Shown: in pieces, positions 10,065-22,839 of the stretch | Numbering within the stretch: position 1 is the first letter of the stretch | Layout of the letters: each line of letters opens with the position of its first letter | Assembly: GCA_022702705.1 (NCBI GenBank) | Contig: CM040430.1 | Location: 70,011,982 to 70,075,981 of the forward strand | Direction: 5' to 3' | Source of the DNA: Papilionanthe hookeriana x Papilionanthe teres | Taxonomy: Eukaryota; Streptophyta; Magnoliopsida; Asparagales; Orchidaceae | DNA length: 64,000 nucleotides | Translations under genes and position numbers: made by a program | Notes under the pieces: model-generated | Database searches by the model: none | Told to the model about the DNA's origin: nothing | Seen by the model: only the letters and a program-made list of their open reading frames with translations

Positions 10065-11786
10065 TCAGAGGTTCGAGGATTTCTCTCCCGAATCAGAAAC
10101 AACCATCCTAGGATAAGCAGCCCCTAGTCTACCCTTCGGAGCCTCGGTCTTCTTCTCTTCCACGATCTTCTCTTCCTTCTGAGATGGTTCTTCGATTGCA
10201 AGCGACAGTGTCGACTCGGCAGGTTTCGAACTTTGAGTTGAAGCGAGCACCGAAGCGGTCTGGATGTGATCCAAAATTTTCTTCGAAGACTTTGTCCAGA
10301 CGGTACTCCATCCATCGTTAGTCGTGTACGGGTTTATCAGAACAATAGGATCCGTTGAGATAACAATGACGGAACCTCCTTTTTGGGGCTCCTTCATGTA
10401 TTCCTTCGGGATCGTTATGTTCCCTTTCCGGAGATTGTCTTCAAGCTAACTCTTGAAAGTGATGCAATCTTCTATCTTGTGTCCGATCATCCGGTGGTAG
10501 GGGCAGTAGTTTGGATGATCTTTCTTGTTGACTTCTTCTGGCCTCTTGGGCTCTGGTAGTTGAAAATCTGGTGTCTTCATTAAACTGCGGAACATTTTTG
10601 CTACTGCTTCAGTCTTGAATGGATATTCCCTATTTAGAAGTTCTTTCAGGGTACGCGATGGACGAGGTGATTGCTCATAATGCTGAGGTGACTGATAGCT
10701 TGGTCGAGGCTGTTGGTAGTTCTGTTGAGGTTGTTGGTATGTTCGTTGAGGTGGTTGATAGCTAGGCTGTGGTTGCTTTGGCTGTATCTGCATTGGCTGC
10801 CTGCCTTTATCTACTACTACGACGATCCCGGATTTCTTTTCGAATGCTTTCACAGGCTTTTGTTTATCGGTCTTGTCCACGAAACTTAGCTCCTTTGCCT
10901 CCTCTTGCAAGCTCCCGGCCTTACTAAGCAACTTCTCGAAAGTCTTAATTGTAATTCTTTTAAGGAGAAGTGCTATCGGGCCATGGATACTCTTAAGCAG
11001 GATACTGACCGCATGCTATTCCTGAAGCTGTGGTTCACACTTCATACTTAAATTCCTCCATCGAAGTATGTAATCAACCAAAGTCTCATTCAGTTTCTGT
11101 TGCTCCACCATTAGATCACCGATGGTGATGTGGTGCCGAGCCCCGGCAAATCGCTTAACGAAGAGGTTTTCTAATTCTGAGAAGGTCTTAATTGAGCCAT
11201 TTGGCAATTCTGCATACCAGTCGAAGGCAATCCCTGATAAGCTGCTGACGAACTGTCGAAAGAGTAAAGCATCGCTCCCACCGGCATTGCAGCAACTAGC
11301 ATGAAAATGTGCTACATGCTGTCGGGGGTTTCCTGTTCCATCAAAAGTCTTGAACAGAGGTGGTACGAAGCCTTTCGGGTATTGGACTACATCAAATTCT
11401 TCAGGGTAAGGTCTACCCGTCTGAATAGATGCTCCACTCTTAGACTGAGCTAAGGCTTCTCGCACCTGCTGTTCTACCATATTCTTAATATCTTTCTCGG
11501 GAATCATGCTTTGTGCAGAATCCTTCTTCGGTTGTTCATCTCCATTGACGGACATAATCTCTTTCCCTCCGTCTGCATTGTGGATGATTTTTGGGACTGT
11601 TTTCTTCTGTGGTTGAAGCTGACTCTGGAGAGTGGCTAAAGCGGCAGCCATCTCTTCCATCCTCTTTGCCATTTGGGAGATTTTATCATCTTTTTCTTGA
11701 AGACGTGCTCTCATTGCTTCTGGTTTGTCCCTTTTTAAAGCTGAAGGAGCACCCTATAGAGCCGAGGACGCACGGGTCTCGACCAT
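10065..11786 (-). pseudogene. Gag polyprotein of Tat/Ogre-like element O1
   Basis: Gag forms the virus-like particle. A Met at 11,786 (MVETRASSAL) opens the frame, followed by a coiled-coil stretch (RLQEKDDKISQMAKRMEEMA, about 11,650-11,710). The capsid domain follows: YPKGFVPPLFKTFDGTGNPR, SLSGIAFDWYAELPNGSI and LENLFVKRFAGARHHITIGD. A Pro/Gln-rich linker (10,660-10,830) leads to a zinc knuckle of the C-x2-H-x4-H-x4-C type (CPYHRMIGHKIEDC, 10,455-10,500), which binds RNA and is typical of Tat gags. Stops in frame: 11,755, 11,016 and 10,446; a frameshift near 10,060 leads into the protease part. Confidence 0.88.
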
Positions 11787-13060
11787 ATTGATCTCAGCAT
11801 ACTCTTCATCCATGAACTCTGATGAATCTACTTCAGTTTCAAATTTTTCTCCTCTTTCTTTTGCCAACCGTTGGATATCCGTTCTTAGCTTTCCTATGGC
11901 ATCCTCTAGTGGCCTCTTCAAAAAAATCTCGCGGTTGTCATATGATGGCTGTTGAACTTCTTTGTCAGGAGTTTCTTTTAATGCAGTAGCACTTTCTTCA
12001 GATTCAGGCTCTTTGACGAGACTTCTCTTGTCAGAACATTGTGCCAGTATCGGTTCAATGATAATAAGTCTCTACACCAACCAACTTGCAGTAGAAGGCC
12101 TAGGACCAGATGGTCTGTCGGCTGTACGCTGGTAGGTGGTGTCCTCCCTAATATGGTGACCCGATACAACAACAGGCGAACTAGCTCGCATCTTCTTCCT
12201 TGGTTTCTCTACGGCAGTGACAGGCTCTACTCTCGGTCCGAGGCGGGATTTGGCTGGCATTCGTCCCATTCTTCTTAAAATTTCTGATACGGGGCACCTT
12301 TCTTTCTTTGCTAACTTTTCTATTACGGCTCGCGGTCTAGTGAGCGGCGTAGTTTTGGCCCTCTTCCTCTTACAGTCACTATAGTATGCAGGTTGGGGTA
12401 ATGCAGCAGCGATCCTTTAGGCATCTTCTTTGTCCAATTCAGCAGAGAGAGTGTGAAACCTACTTCCTTCCAACAGGGGTGAATACTCGGGCAGTACTTT
12501 TTCTTTCTCAGAAATCTTTTCCAGAAAGGCGACTTCAGTTGCCTTGGCCTTCTCAATCCTGGCAATCTTTCTGCTCCTATTTCTTCTCTGAGTCCGAGTC
12601 AGGGGTGTAAACTTCGAACTGGACCCGATTTTGAAAGCAGACGGTATTGCAACAAAATCTGTTCCCTCCACGGTAGTAGGCTCATCATAAATTTGGACAC
12701 CCTTTCCCTTCCATTTGGCTGGAGCCGAGGCAGGTGTAGAGATGACTAGACTGGTGGAGGTAGAGATCACATTCCTCGTATGAACAGTGGTACTTCTTTT
12801 AGCTGGAACCCTTTGTAGGGGAGGGAATTCTTGAGTCGACTCAGGTTGAACTCAATCATGGGTTTCTCAGTTTCTAGCACTTTATCCATTAGTGCGAAGA
12901 AGGTGACGTCAGCAAACTTGATATCTGTATTGTCGAATCCTTGTCCAAAATGGATGATTCCATTGTCGGGAAGCTCGTCTTTATAGACAGCGAAGTCCAT
13001 TACGTTGATGAAGGAGAAGATTAACTTTGGTGCAGACATTTTCTGCAGGGTAGATTCCAA
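11787..13060 (-). pseudogene. ORF1-like leader protein of the Tat/Ogre-like element
   Basis: Upstream of gag a coding stretch begins with a Met at 13,060 (MESTLQKMSAPKLIFSF) and shifts frame at an ATGA overlap at 12,767-12,770. It then continues in the gag frame with stops at 12,417 and 12,072. Its first 97 residues look folded (VMDFAVYKDELPDNGIIHFG, FNLSRLKNSLPYKGFQLKEV); later parts are basic and disordered. Ogre elements are known for an extra ORF of unknown function ahead of gag, and position and length fit that. Whether it was a separate protein or a gag N-terminal extension cannot be decided here. Confidence 0.6.
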
Positions 13061-13567
13061 ACGTCAGTCCCGAATTATGCTTCCTTTTGTCGCAATACTA
13101 AGAACGAAAAAGAAAGAGTCTGAACACAATTTTGTTTATCTTAGTGTATTTGTGATTTTTTTTTTTAAAGTTCATTTATTAGAAGGTTGTTTACTAAAGG
13201 ATTTGTTCATTAGGAACGAGGTGATTTAAAAGATGAAGGTTTATAGAAAAGGTAAAGGTCCCGATTCAGAATTGGAAAGGAAGAGAAGGTCTCGTAAGAA
13301 TTCTCAACCCGAGGGACCGCTCCTAAGCTAACACTTATTGGGGGTCCACCTCGCCTCTTTGGGAGGCGGAATGATTCCGGAACCTCTCTGTTTAGGGGTG
13401 TCTAAACAGTGGCTCCAGAATCCAAAAGGAGCTGACTATACCTGTTCAAGGCAGAAATGAACGTGGTATGCCAATGGAAAGAATGGTAGTTTGGCCCACA
13501 AGGGGCATGGACTCACTACCAATTTATGAAAGCAAAACCATCTAATCAGAATTGAGAGAGGAACTAG
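13061..13567. other. 5' untranslated leader of element O1
   Basis: About 500 bases between the primer site and the ORF1-like start, on the minus strand. No gene seen. It is less AT-rich than the LTR and contains GGAGGCGGAATGATTCCGGAAC near 13,361 and a matching pair CTGTTTAGG and CTAAACAG around 13,387-13,407 that could form a hairpin, possibly part of a packaging or dimer signal. Confidence 0.45.
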
Positions 13568-13585
13568 TCCCCAGCGGAGTGGCCG
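13568..13585 (-). other. Primer binding site of Tat/Ogre-like element O1
   Basis: The minus strand reads CGGCCACTCCGCTGGGGA, which differs at two positions from the TGGCGACTCCGCTGGGGA form I associate with Tat/Ogre elements. It lies directly beside the LTR end inferred by aligning O1 to O2, and fixes the strand and the 5' side of the element. Confidence 0.75.
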
Positions 13586-15499
13586 GAAATTATTTCTAGG
13601 TCAAATGTTGTATTTTAAAGGTCACTCAAAATTGTCGCGATTATAGATATATATTTAGTTTATATAATAATTTGCAAAGTAACATTTGATTTTGAAAATA
13701 ATTTTAAGTTTTAAAATTTTAAGATATGAAATCAAACCGATCTCACAGCCTAAATAGTTTATATAAACGAGCACCACACTACAAACCATGTATATATCCC
13801 AAAGAATAGACACACTTCTTGATGATGGGGCTCGATTAAATAAACTAAAAAATTTGTGACATCCATTTGGTCTGTGAACCAATTTTATAGGCCGACAAGT
13901 TCCCCTACTTAATATAAAGGAATTAAGCAGGGTTTATATTATCTGGGTTCTTAAAGTTCCCTATAAGGGCAAGCCCCTATAGTTAATTACTTCTTAAATG
14001 ACGGAATACATTTAAGAAAACTCTCGATAATGATCAGTGGTTTTGCTCTCAAGAATTTCAAAGTTTGAGGTTTCAAAGGATTGAATTTTGGAATTTCAAA
14101 AGGGATTAACTCAAATTTAGAACATTTTATTTTAGGAATCCAATGGAAGAGAGGTAGGAGAAGTAGGAGATCCAAGAAGAATCTTGGCAACTTTCCAAAC
14201 TATCCTTATTTTTTGGCTTCAATTTAGGAGTATTATTTAATGTTGCAATCCTGCCAATTTTAATTAATTAGGACTTATATTTGTATGATAAAATCACACA
14301 AATAGCCTCAAAGATGTGAGGGTTTAGGTCATACCAAACGACTACCTCAGAGTCCTAAGACCGATTGGGGCTTAATTTGCATAACACAATTGTGCAAATT
14401 CCTAACAAAAAGTTGAGGATTTATATTGCACTAAGCAAACTACCTCGAAATCCTATGGCTTGGTTATTTAAACTAAGAGAGGTTTAGCTGATGTAGATCC
14501 AAGTTTTGCTGACAACAATGGCCGTGCTGCCCACTATGATCCAAGCTCCTTGTTGTTGCAGAGGTTTAGTTTTAGAAAATGAAAATCAGGAGATGAGAGA
14601 AGTGTTTTGGTTTATAAAAGAGTCTTAAAGTTCAAATGTCTTAATGTTTTAATTAAAACAAATCTTAAAGTTGATTAAACAGAACCGATTAAGATCCCAC
14701 GGTTCCGTCATCCCGGCACCGTTATTTTCATCGGATTCACTTAGTCCAAATGAATTTGTTAAACTCAACTAAATGAGTTCCACACTTTCATTTAGACTGT
14801 GGGAAATCCCATTAGCAACACTTGGGTTGCATCATCCGAGGTATTCTCGATCATCCAACGAGACGTTTTAATTTATTTGTAGTTGTAGTTTTATTGTTCT
14901 ATTTGTGATTAGATTTTGAGTTGTTTTATATTTTGAATGTTGTGGCGATGGATTTTATCTTGTTGTGACTTTTAATTTAGTTTTGGGTTTCAATTTTGTG
15001 GTTATCCTAAAAGTTTCAGTTTTCATGCAGGGTGATATTCTTGTTTAACGTGCAAGAAAAATAAAGTACAGTGCAGGTAAATGAATTGCAATAAAATAAA
15101 AGCATACTTGGAGGGTCTTCTTGTCATTCCAAGCCGCACTTGAACATGTGTTAGGGCATTTAAATGTTTGCAACAAGTACCTAGGTAAAACTAAGGGAAG
15201 GTTCTGGTTGTCTACCAAAATTCTAATCCTATTGCTAGTCAATCATTATGACGTTTAGGTTCTTGTGTTTTGTTTACGGATGATTTTCAACTGTTCTTCT
15301 AAAACATCTCATCATATTGAGAAAGTGCTTAGGACGAATCTGAACATCTTTTCAATATTTCTGAGATTATTTCGAGTCCAAACGAATTTCATTACACAGG
15401 TGAATTAATTATCCAAGAATTTAGTTAAGTTTTGTTTCTTACTCAGTGAACTAGGATGTTTGATTATCCTATGAGTAATGTAACTTGTCACTTGATGTT

Positions 15500-17700
15500 T
15501 CATTTAAGAGTTATGATGATGAAAATCTTTAGGGGAAAATTAGTTTGTTGAAGAAATTAACCTTGCTTAATTTAAAGTTGGAATTGATGATTTAAAGTGA
15601 TTTGTTTTAGTTATAAAATTTCAATTAATGATTTTAAGTTTGGAATAGTGTTCAAGTTATTTTAATTCAATTAAATCTTTATGTTTAAATGATCTTAATA
15701 TTTCAAATTAGTTTTAATGTTTCAAATCTGCTTAGGTTTAAAAAGGTGTTTAAATTATTTAATTCATTAGAATTTGATGACTTGATTTGGATTAATTATA
15801 ATACTTTAAGTTGATTTTAATTAGTTTGATTTTTATATTTTATTTATTATTAATTATTTTGAGATTGATTATTATTTTTTTTTTAATTTCAAATCTGTTT
15901 TAAATTTGTTTTCAAGTGATTTTAAATTAGTTTTAATTTAATTTAATTTGATTATTAAACCACTTAATGTTTGAATTTTAATTTAATTAAAGGTTACTTT
16001 TCTTTTAATCATCTAATTATTAGTTTCAATTATCATCTTAAGTTTAATTAAGAGTTAAATATTATTAAAATGATTCATTTAGGGATTTTAAATTCAGGAA
16101 TTGATATCTTCCTAAGTCGTATCCCTAACCTTAATAATCCAAATTTTAATTGTTCTTCCAAAGTTTAAATCACTTAATTAATTAAGGTTTACTTTAAAAA
16201 TTTTTAAGATGCTTAATAGGTCTCTACCCCTTAATTACTTAATTTTCAATCACCCAAGGGAAAATTAAGATCAGATATTTTACCCTCCCTTTGATTAGAC
16301 CTAAATATTAATTAGGGTTAAAATCCTTTAATTACCTTTATGCCCCTTTAGACCTATTTATTTCATAACTCATCAAATTAAGCTCAAATGAACTTAAAAT
16401 TTTTATATCACTTCACTCATATGTCAATTAAGACACTAGAGGAGAAAATGTGATTTTTCTGAATTTAATTTAATTTATATACTTATTTTTGTGAGAAAAT
16501 GAAGTTTTTCAATGAAAATTCAACAACATGATCAAGGTGAGGTTTCTATCCTTAGGAAAATTATAGAATGTCCCTACTGGCCAGAGGACCACTTGGACTA
16601 ATTTTGGTAATTTTTTTAATTATATTTTATTTATTATAATTATTTTGAGTTTTGGGGTATTAATTAATTATAAAATAAAATTAAAGTTGGAAAACAAATT
16701 TTATATTTTTCATAAATCTCTCTGACCCCAAGAAACTTAGAGAAGCAAATTTTATAATTTTTTAATTTTTTTTAATTTATTAGAATTAATTTAGTGAAAA
16801 TGTTGGGAAATTCATTTTTTAATATTTAAAAATTGTCTTAAGCCTTTAAAATTCAATTTCTTAACCTAGAGACTTGGGAAAAATATTTGGTTTATTCCTA
16901 TGTGATTAGGAAGCAAAATATGACATTTTTATGATTTTTAATATTTTTGTGATTTTTATTATTTTTTAATTATTAAAATATTAAAAATATGATTAAAAAT
17001 GAAAATTTTTAGAAAATTCTAATTTTTATTTTTTTAGACTCCTCTGATATTAGAGGACCCATAAATCCATTTTGGTGAATTTTTTAAGTGTATTTTGGGT
17101 TTTATGAATTTTTTAATTTTAAAAATAGTCAAACAACTTAAATAATTCATTTAATGGGTTAAATTATTTCCAATTAACTTCAAATTTTTATGTGAGGTTC
17201 TTTGTATCCTAAATGATAGTGGAGAATTGATTCAAGTAATTTTGATGTGTGGTTAAACCTAATTATTTAAAACTCAATTTTAGGGGTTTAAGCCAATTAG
17301 GGTTATTCTTAAGAAATTAAATCAAACCATAATTTTCCTAGGGTCCTCTAGTCATAAGCTACCTCCCCTAATTTTCCTAGAATTTTCTAAGAAACATACT
17401 AATTACTAGAATTAAAACATCAAAACAGACACATAAACTTGGAAAATCAGTAATTTTCCATAGAGATGGCCTCTGGCCTTGGAAAATTCAGGGAATGTTC
17501 CCAAGAGTAGAGGCTACAAAAGTCCTATGGTCTCATGCCATGGTGAATTGTATGCATGCATGGAGAATTAAAACACTGAAATCAGTAAATAATTAATTAA
17601 AAATAAAATACTCATCAAAATAACTTAATTCTTTTTCCACATTGTTCTCCTCTGTTCACTGAGCAAGAGAATATTTTTATTTTATTTTTGTGATTTTTCT
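15500..17700. repeat. AT-rich diverged repeat block in LTR O1
   Basis: About 2.2 kb of TTTTAATT/TTAAATT-type sequence with no gene. It occupies the place held in O2 by the TTAAACCTAA arrays (49,100-50,200), and is probably an older, more decayed version of the same kind of array. Confidence 0.55.
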
Positions 17701-17759
17701 ACACAAAGATATGAATTTTCTAAGTTCTGGGTATTTAAATAAATCAAAATACCCCTAAT

Positions 17760-18060
17760 TTCCTACTTATCCGACGCGGCGCCATGTCAACCTAGGCAGA
17801 TCCGAAGCCCCACGCGGCGCGCTCTCATTCGACGCCGCCTTCCACCTCAGCGCCACGCGGCCCGCGGTTCATGTCCTGTTCCCTGGTCCGACGCAATCTG
17901 GATCGTTCATTCGATACACGCACGAATTGAGGGCATCCATTCATCGTCCCCGAGCGCCCTAACTCGAGAGCCGTCCACACTAAAACCTTAAGATCTCCCT
18001 CATTTCTCCACCAAATTTCATGTTCTTATGCTCTATGGATTCATCTCAACAAGACGCACA
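17760..18060 (-). other. CpG-rich patch in LTR O1
   Basis: About 300 bases rich in CG dinucleotides (GACGCGGCGCC, CCACGCGGCGCGCTC, GACGCCGCC) inside an LTR that is otherwise very AT-rich. It lies 500-800 bases downstream of the TATA-like box in the direction of transcription, as do the corresponding patches in O2 (50,730-50,900) and O3 (61,680-61,830). Confidence 0.7.
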
Positions 18061-18566
18061 CATCTATACGGCTAACATGCTATGAAATTGAGCCAAACAA
18101 AATGGAGAATTCACAGAAGCTCGGGAGGAAGAAGAGATCCATACCTTTGCTCTGAGAAGTGAAGCTTCAATCAGAGAGTTGTGGCACCTTCGATTGAACC
18201 CAAGGAAGCTCCAGATTAAGTCTCTGGCTCTGGTGAATTGCCTAGACCCGATTTCCACCAAGCCCGATTTCAAAGCTTGGCCGATAGAGAGAATGGCTGG
18301 CCTGGAGAGGGGGCTTTTGTTGGGGAACTTCTTCTCTTGGTCTGGTGAAGGTGTAGAGTCAATCAATTTGGGGATTGGCTCACTGTGGTGAAGTGTCCTG
18401 GTTTTAGGCTTGAAATTGAACTCAGAAATTGAGCTCACAGAGGGGAAATTAGGGCTGGATTTCAGTGGAGATCAAGTGCTCTATGCTAGGAGAATAGTGT
18501 GGAGTGATTTTGGTAGAGTTTTGGTAAGGTTTGGTTCAGCACCTTATTTGGCCGAGAGGGGGTGGC

Positions 18567-18575
18567 GTTTAAATA
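18567..18575 (-). promoter_or_regulatory. TATA-like box of LTR O1
   Basis: The minus strand reads CTCTATTTAAACGCC at the position that matches CTATAAATAAG in O2. Supported only by position and composition. Confidence 0.45.
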
Positions 18576-21011
18576 GAGCTGGCTAAAGGGCTTCCCAGGG
18601 GGGTTTGAAGGCTTGGATTTGCTGCCTAGGTCAAGGGAAGAACAGACTATATGTGACCATTGTCCGTGGGATAGCTCGGCGAGTGTCGATTTGCAATTTT
18701 TGAATCAAGTGAGGTGCTCTCGCCATAGTGTTTTCCGTAAGCATTGGGGTGGTGATCCAGGCATGGTCGTCACCATCTGACTCAGTGAGATCGGGGGTTG
18801 AGTTTGGTGCAAGCTAATGGCTATTGGCCATGTGTAAAGAGGTTCGATTTAAATGGTAAGGGAGGATGAGCTCATTTTGGGCTTGAGTTGGGTCAAGCTC
18901 ATGGAAATGGGCTTGGTGCACCCTCCCATGGCTTGGCTTTGGGCCGAAAGGAATCATTTGGGTCGGCCGAAGCGAAGGTGGTGAGGTCTCCATCCATGGT
19001 GATGTAGCTAAGCTTGGTTTAGCGTGTGACATGAATAAGGTTAAAAAGGATTAGTGAAGGATTAAGAAAGAGCCTCCTCCTTCTTGCCATTAATGGCTTG
19101 ATGATGAGTCAAAGGGGCTCTTAAGGCTTCATATGGCTTATGCATGGCTCCATTTGGCTCGCATCATGGCTTGGGGAATGGCTTGGCTTGGTTTCATGGA
19201 AGTGGGTTTTAACATTTTTGATGAATTCTTGGAGAAATTTGTGATGAGGCTTGAGTTTAGAAAATTCTGATAATGGAATTTGAACTTAGAGAGTGATTTT
19301 AGATCAAATGGATGATGATGGGAAAATTTTCATGTGGGCTTTAGAGTGAATTTTGGGCTTTTGAATTTGATGAAAGATGGGCTTTTAAAATGTCATTATG
19401 GAAGGTAGGCTTTTATGTTTCAAAACGAACTTGATGGATGAAAATTTTGTAAAATGTTATGCCAAATAAATGTTGCATTTAATTTAGGGATGTGTTATGA
19501 AAATTTTAGAAAAGATTTGGTGTCATTTGGAGTTGAAATGGGTTTAATTTGGGTCTCTTTAATAATAAGGTCAAAGTGGATCAAATTGGGCTAACTTGGG
19601 TTAAGGTTGGGCTAATATTTGTTTTGATGTAAAATTAATGTTGTAAAATGTTTATGGAGGTGTAACAAAGAGTTCCCAACTTTGGTTGGGTCTTAATTTT
19701 GGGATTTGGGCTTGTTTGGGGTCATGATTGGTTTAGGCCAATTTAGGGCATTTTGGCTTGGGTTAGGCTTGGATGAAGTTTGTGTTCAAATTTGTGGTCA
19801 AATAAAGTTAGTGTTTTGTTTGTGGGGATGTTAGGAAGGTTTTAGAAAAGATTTGGGGCTAATTGGAGTTGAGTTGGGTTGGTGTGAGCTAAGTTTAGGT
19901 CATGGGACAAAATTGGGCTTTTAGGCTTCAAATTGAAAATGGATCCACATGTTGATAAAATTGGGTTTGGTTTTTATTTAAATTGATATTGAGGATATTG
20001 AATTGAAGATTAGAATTGAATTGGATCAAATTTGGTATCAATTAGGTTGATTTGGTTTGGCATTGGGTCCATTTAAGTTAAAAAGGATCAAATTGGGGGT
20101 TTTGGTAAAAGTGGGCTAAATTGACAAAATTAGCCTATAGTGTAGTTGAACAAAATGAAATTGGGAATATTTGGGATTTTCTGAAATTTTCTGGGAATTA
20201 TTGGAATTTTTGGATTTTTGGGCTAAAGAGGGCATTTTGAGTGTTTGGAGGGTATTTTTGGAATTTTTTTGGAAATTTTGGTGTCTTTGGCTATGGATAA
20301 TCAATTTGAGTAGTGGGAAATGTTTAGGATTGACTTTGAGGAATTTTGGGTAATTAAGGAAGTTTTGCAAATTTTGGGCAATTTTAAGGGCATTTGGTAG
20401 GTTTAGTGGGTTTAGGGCCCCGGGGGTCAAAATTGAAATTTGGGAAAAATGAAGATTAATTAGGTGTGTATGAAATGAAACCATTTTGGTTGATCCATTA
20501 AGCCATATTAAGCTCACAAGAACCATGAGATGACTCACTTAGACATTCACTATGTTGTTCCTAACCCTCTTAGTCAGGGGCTTAGGGGTTAATGTCCATC
20601 CATATATATTACCTACATGAGTCAGGAAGCCAAATTAGGTATAGGTGTGGTTTTTAGGGTTTTAGGATGTGTGTGAGAGTGTGGTGTGTGCAGGCTTACC
20701 CTCACCAGGAGCAGACCATCCAGGGTAATCCTAAAGCCAAAGAGTCCTATAGGAAACTCATCCTTTAAACCTCCACATTTGATTTTAACCCTCCAAGTGG
20801 CTTAGGGGTTTACAATCAAACTTGTGGGGTTTGAAGGGAGCCAAGAAATGTTTGAATTTCTAAGTGATGGGTCCCATTTCTAGTCCTCTAAGATAGTCAA
20901 GGAGAAGCCTTATGGCTAGATCCTAAGTACTAAGGAGAGAGAAGAGAAAAGACCTCATCAAAAATGAGGTCAACATCACCCTAATTGCATGCAAAGTAAA
21001 TCTAGAGTGAC

Positions 21012-22834
21012 TGATGTGCCTCTTCCGTGTGCTATTTTTCTACATGTTTTTATGTTTGTATTTACATGCACACACTAGAGGTTATGTGCAAGTATATGTA
21101 TAGTATCAAGTAATACAGGGCTCTAATTGAGTCCCGTTTATCGATCCCACAGGGAAGCGGCGTAAGTGATCCTTAGTTAAATTCTAGTCTACTACTATTA
21201 GCCCTTACTTTGGAAGATCGATTTAAGTGGTTATTCTAACAAATACTTCTAAAGGTAAATATTAAGACTAAAAAAACTAATAACTACTCCTAAATGAAAA
21301 TATTAATTCTAAAGTCAACCTTTTCTGGATAAATTGGTTTAGAGAATTTTGAGATAATAAAATCTACTATTCTTATGTAGTGAATTGGATAAAGTTTAGG
21401 AATAGGATACATTAAATATTGTATGTGCCAAATAAGAGCAATCATATTCTTTACCCTCTTCCGAGTGCTATAAAGAACATCGGCTAATCGTAGGTTTAGT
21501 CCCAAGATTTGTGGTTAGGCTGGGAGGATACTGGTTCTCACTCCAGAGCTCCCACTTACGTCTCGCTTTAGTTTCCAAACACTAGGACCGAATTGGAGAT
21601 TTTAGGTTGGGATTTTAGTCTGTCACCCAAAAATCTCCAATTCTATGCCCATCAAAGTTTACTTTCCTATTTATTTACACTAAATCCCCATGAACTTCAC
21701 CATCAATGGAATTTGAATGTGGTTCCACTTTGCTCAGAATTACACCATCCCTCGGATCATAGTGCAATTACAACGAATTTTAACACTACAACAAGCTCTT
21801 ATCATAATGTAAATGAAGTGCAAGTAAAAACCATCACATTTATAATTAAAACTTCTTCTAGCATGCATCCCAATATCCTAAACATGAATCCTACTAATTA
21901 CAAAAGAAAAGTAAAAGGAAAATAATGACATAATCTTCTCATGCCACTTTTTCCAAATTAGAAGAAAAGGTAAGAGAAAGACATCACAAAGTATGAAGAA
22001 AGCACAACAAAAAACTTCATTTCATCAAAGAAAATTCACTACATAAGTGTTCACAAAATCATAATAGAATGAAGAACACAATACTTAGTTTTTTTCATTT
22101 GAAAGAAAGATGAAGATCTCTCTCACAAAGTCTCCCACTGATCCATGCAATGCTAGTAGATTTCCTTATAGATTCTCTCAAAATCCCCTCTTCAATCTCT
22201 TCAAAAATGTAGAAATCTACATTTCTACTCCTATTCTAAGATCTCTAAACATTCTTCACATTTTCCTAACTTCTACACCCTTTTTAGCTTCAAATTCACT
22301 TTAAAATAATGTAGGGATGAATTTCCCAAGAGGTGCTTCAAGAAATATTCTAGAAAGCATTCAAATTCATTGAATCTAGGCAATAACCGCCTAAAATTGG
22401 GTCCAAACTGTCTCAGGCACTATCGGCGCCATATTTTTATGTCTCTTGAAATTCTGGCATTGTCGGCGCCCATTTGTGCAGCTCCTCCATTTTAGCTTTG
22501 TTTCTCCCTGTTTCAGTCGTGTTGTGTTCTTAACAGATAGACATACAAAATAAGCATGAAAATAACCATTCTTTAAAATATAATCTCATTCAAAAATATG
22601 CAAGCAACGTAAAATAGATTAAGCATAGGAAGACTTATTGAAATGTGTCAAGCTAAAATTTGTTTTCTTGCTCGTTTTTACTTCAAATTACACTATTTTT
22701 GCTTCTTTTTCTTCAAGAGTCCATGTATTGTACTTAAAACCAAAAACATGCAAAATACCTTCCTTTAAAGTGCAATATCATTAAAAGTAATCATAAAATG
22801 TATATGTAAAATCAAACATTCTTTAGGCTTTTCA
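21012..22834 (-). repeat. Solo Athila-like LTR (copy E) with GTGAC target duplication
   Basis: The element starts TGATGTGCC and ends GGCTTTTCA on the + strand, and is flanked by GTGAC at 21,007-21,011 and again at 22,835-22,839, a perfect 5-bp target duplication. Inside it has the Athila LTR blocks in minus orientation: CAAGTAATACAGGGCTCT and CGATCCCACAGGGAAG near 21,110-21,155, the CTCACTCCAGAGCTCCCACTT block near 21,538, GGCGCC motifs at 22,425-22,430 and 22,465-22,470, and CTTTAAAGTGCAATATCA near 22,765. No internal region is present, so it is the product of recombination between two LTRs. Confidence 0.9.
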
Positions 22835-22839
22835 GTGAC

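Larger units (their letters stand above)
3089..20975 (-). mobile_element. Tat/Ogre-like Ty3/gypsy retrotransposon O1, 3' end truncated
   Basis: Reading on the minus strand, the order is LTR (20,975-13,586), primer site (13,585-13,568), ORF1-like leader, gag, protease, RT, RNase H, a second archaeal-type RNase H, integrase, and a 3' reading frame with an AlkB-like domain. The second RNase H after the RT-linked one is the mark of the Tat lineage (which includes Ogre and Retand), and the very long LTR fits Ogre-type members. No 3' LTR is present: the element stops inside the AlkB domain near 3,089, where Athila copy C begins. All coding parts carry stops or frameshifts, so the copy is dead. The total of about 17.9 kb would exceed 25 kb with a second LTR. 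Confidence 0.85.
13586..20975 (-). repeat. 5' LTR of Tat/Ogre-like element O1, about 7.4 kb
   Basis: On the minus strand it begins TGTTGACCTCATTTTTGATG at 20,975, the same start as O2 (53,719) and O3 (58,947). Its order of blocks also matches O2: a G/T-rich U3 (18,600-20,970), a TATA-like box, a CpG-rich patch (17,760-18,060), a shared segment around the words TTTTGTGATTTTT and AAGATATGAATTTT (17,680-17,720), long AT-rich diverged repeats (15,500-17,600), and a primer-side end near 13,586. Short open frames inside it (for example 18,064-18,438) are not conserved in O2 or O3, so I call no gene. The terminal CA at the primer side seems mutated. Confidence 0.75.

Noticed and set aside
18064..18438. 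124-codon minus-strand ORF in LTR O1 as a gene
   Set aside because: Not conserved at the matching place in O2 or O3; composition like the surrounding LTR.
21012..22834. Plus-strand ORFs of 110 and 64 codons in solo LTR E
   Set aside because: They cross known LTR sequence (U5 and U3 blocks) and have no counterpart in other Athila LTRs.
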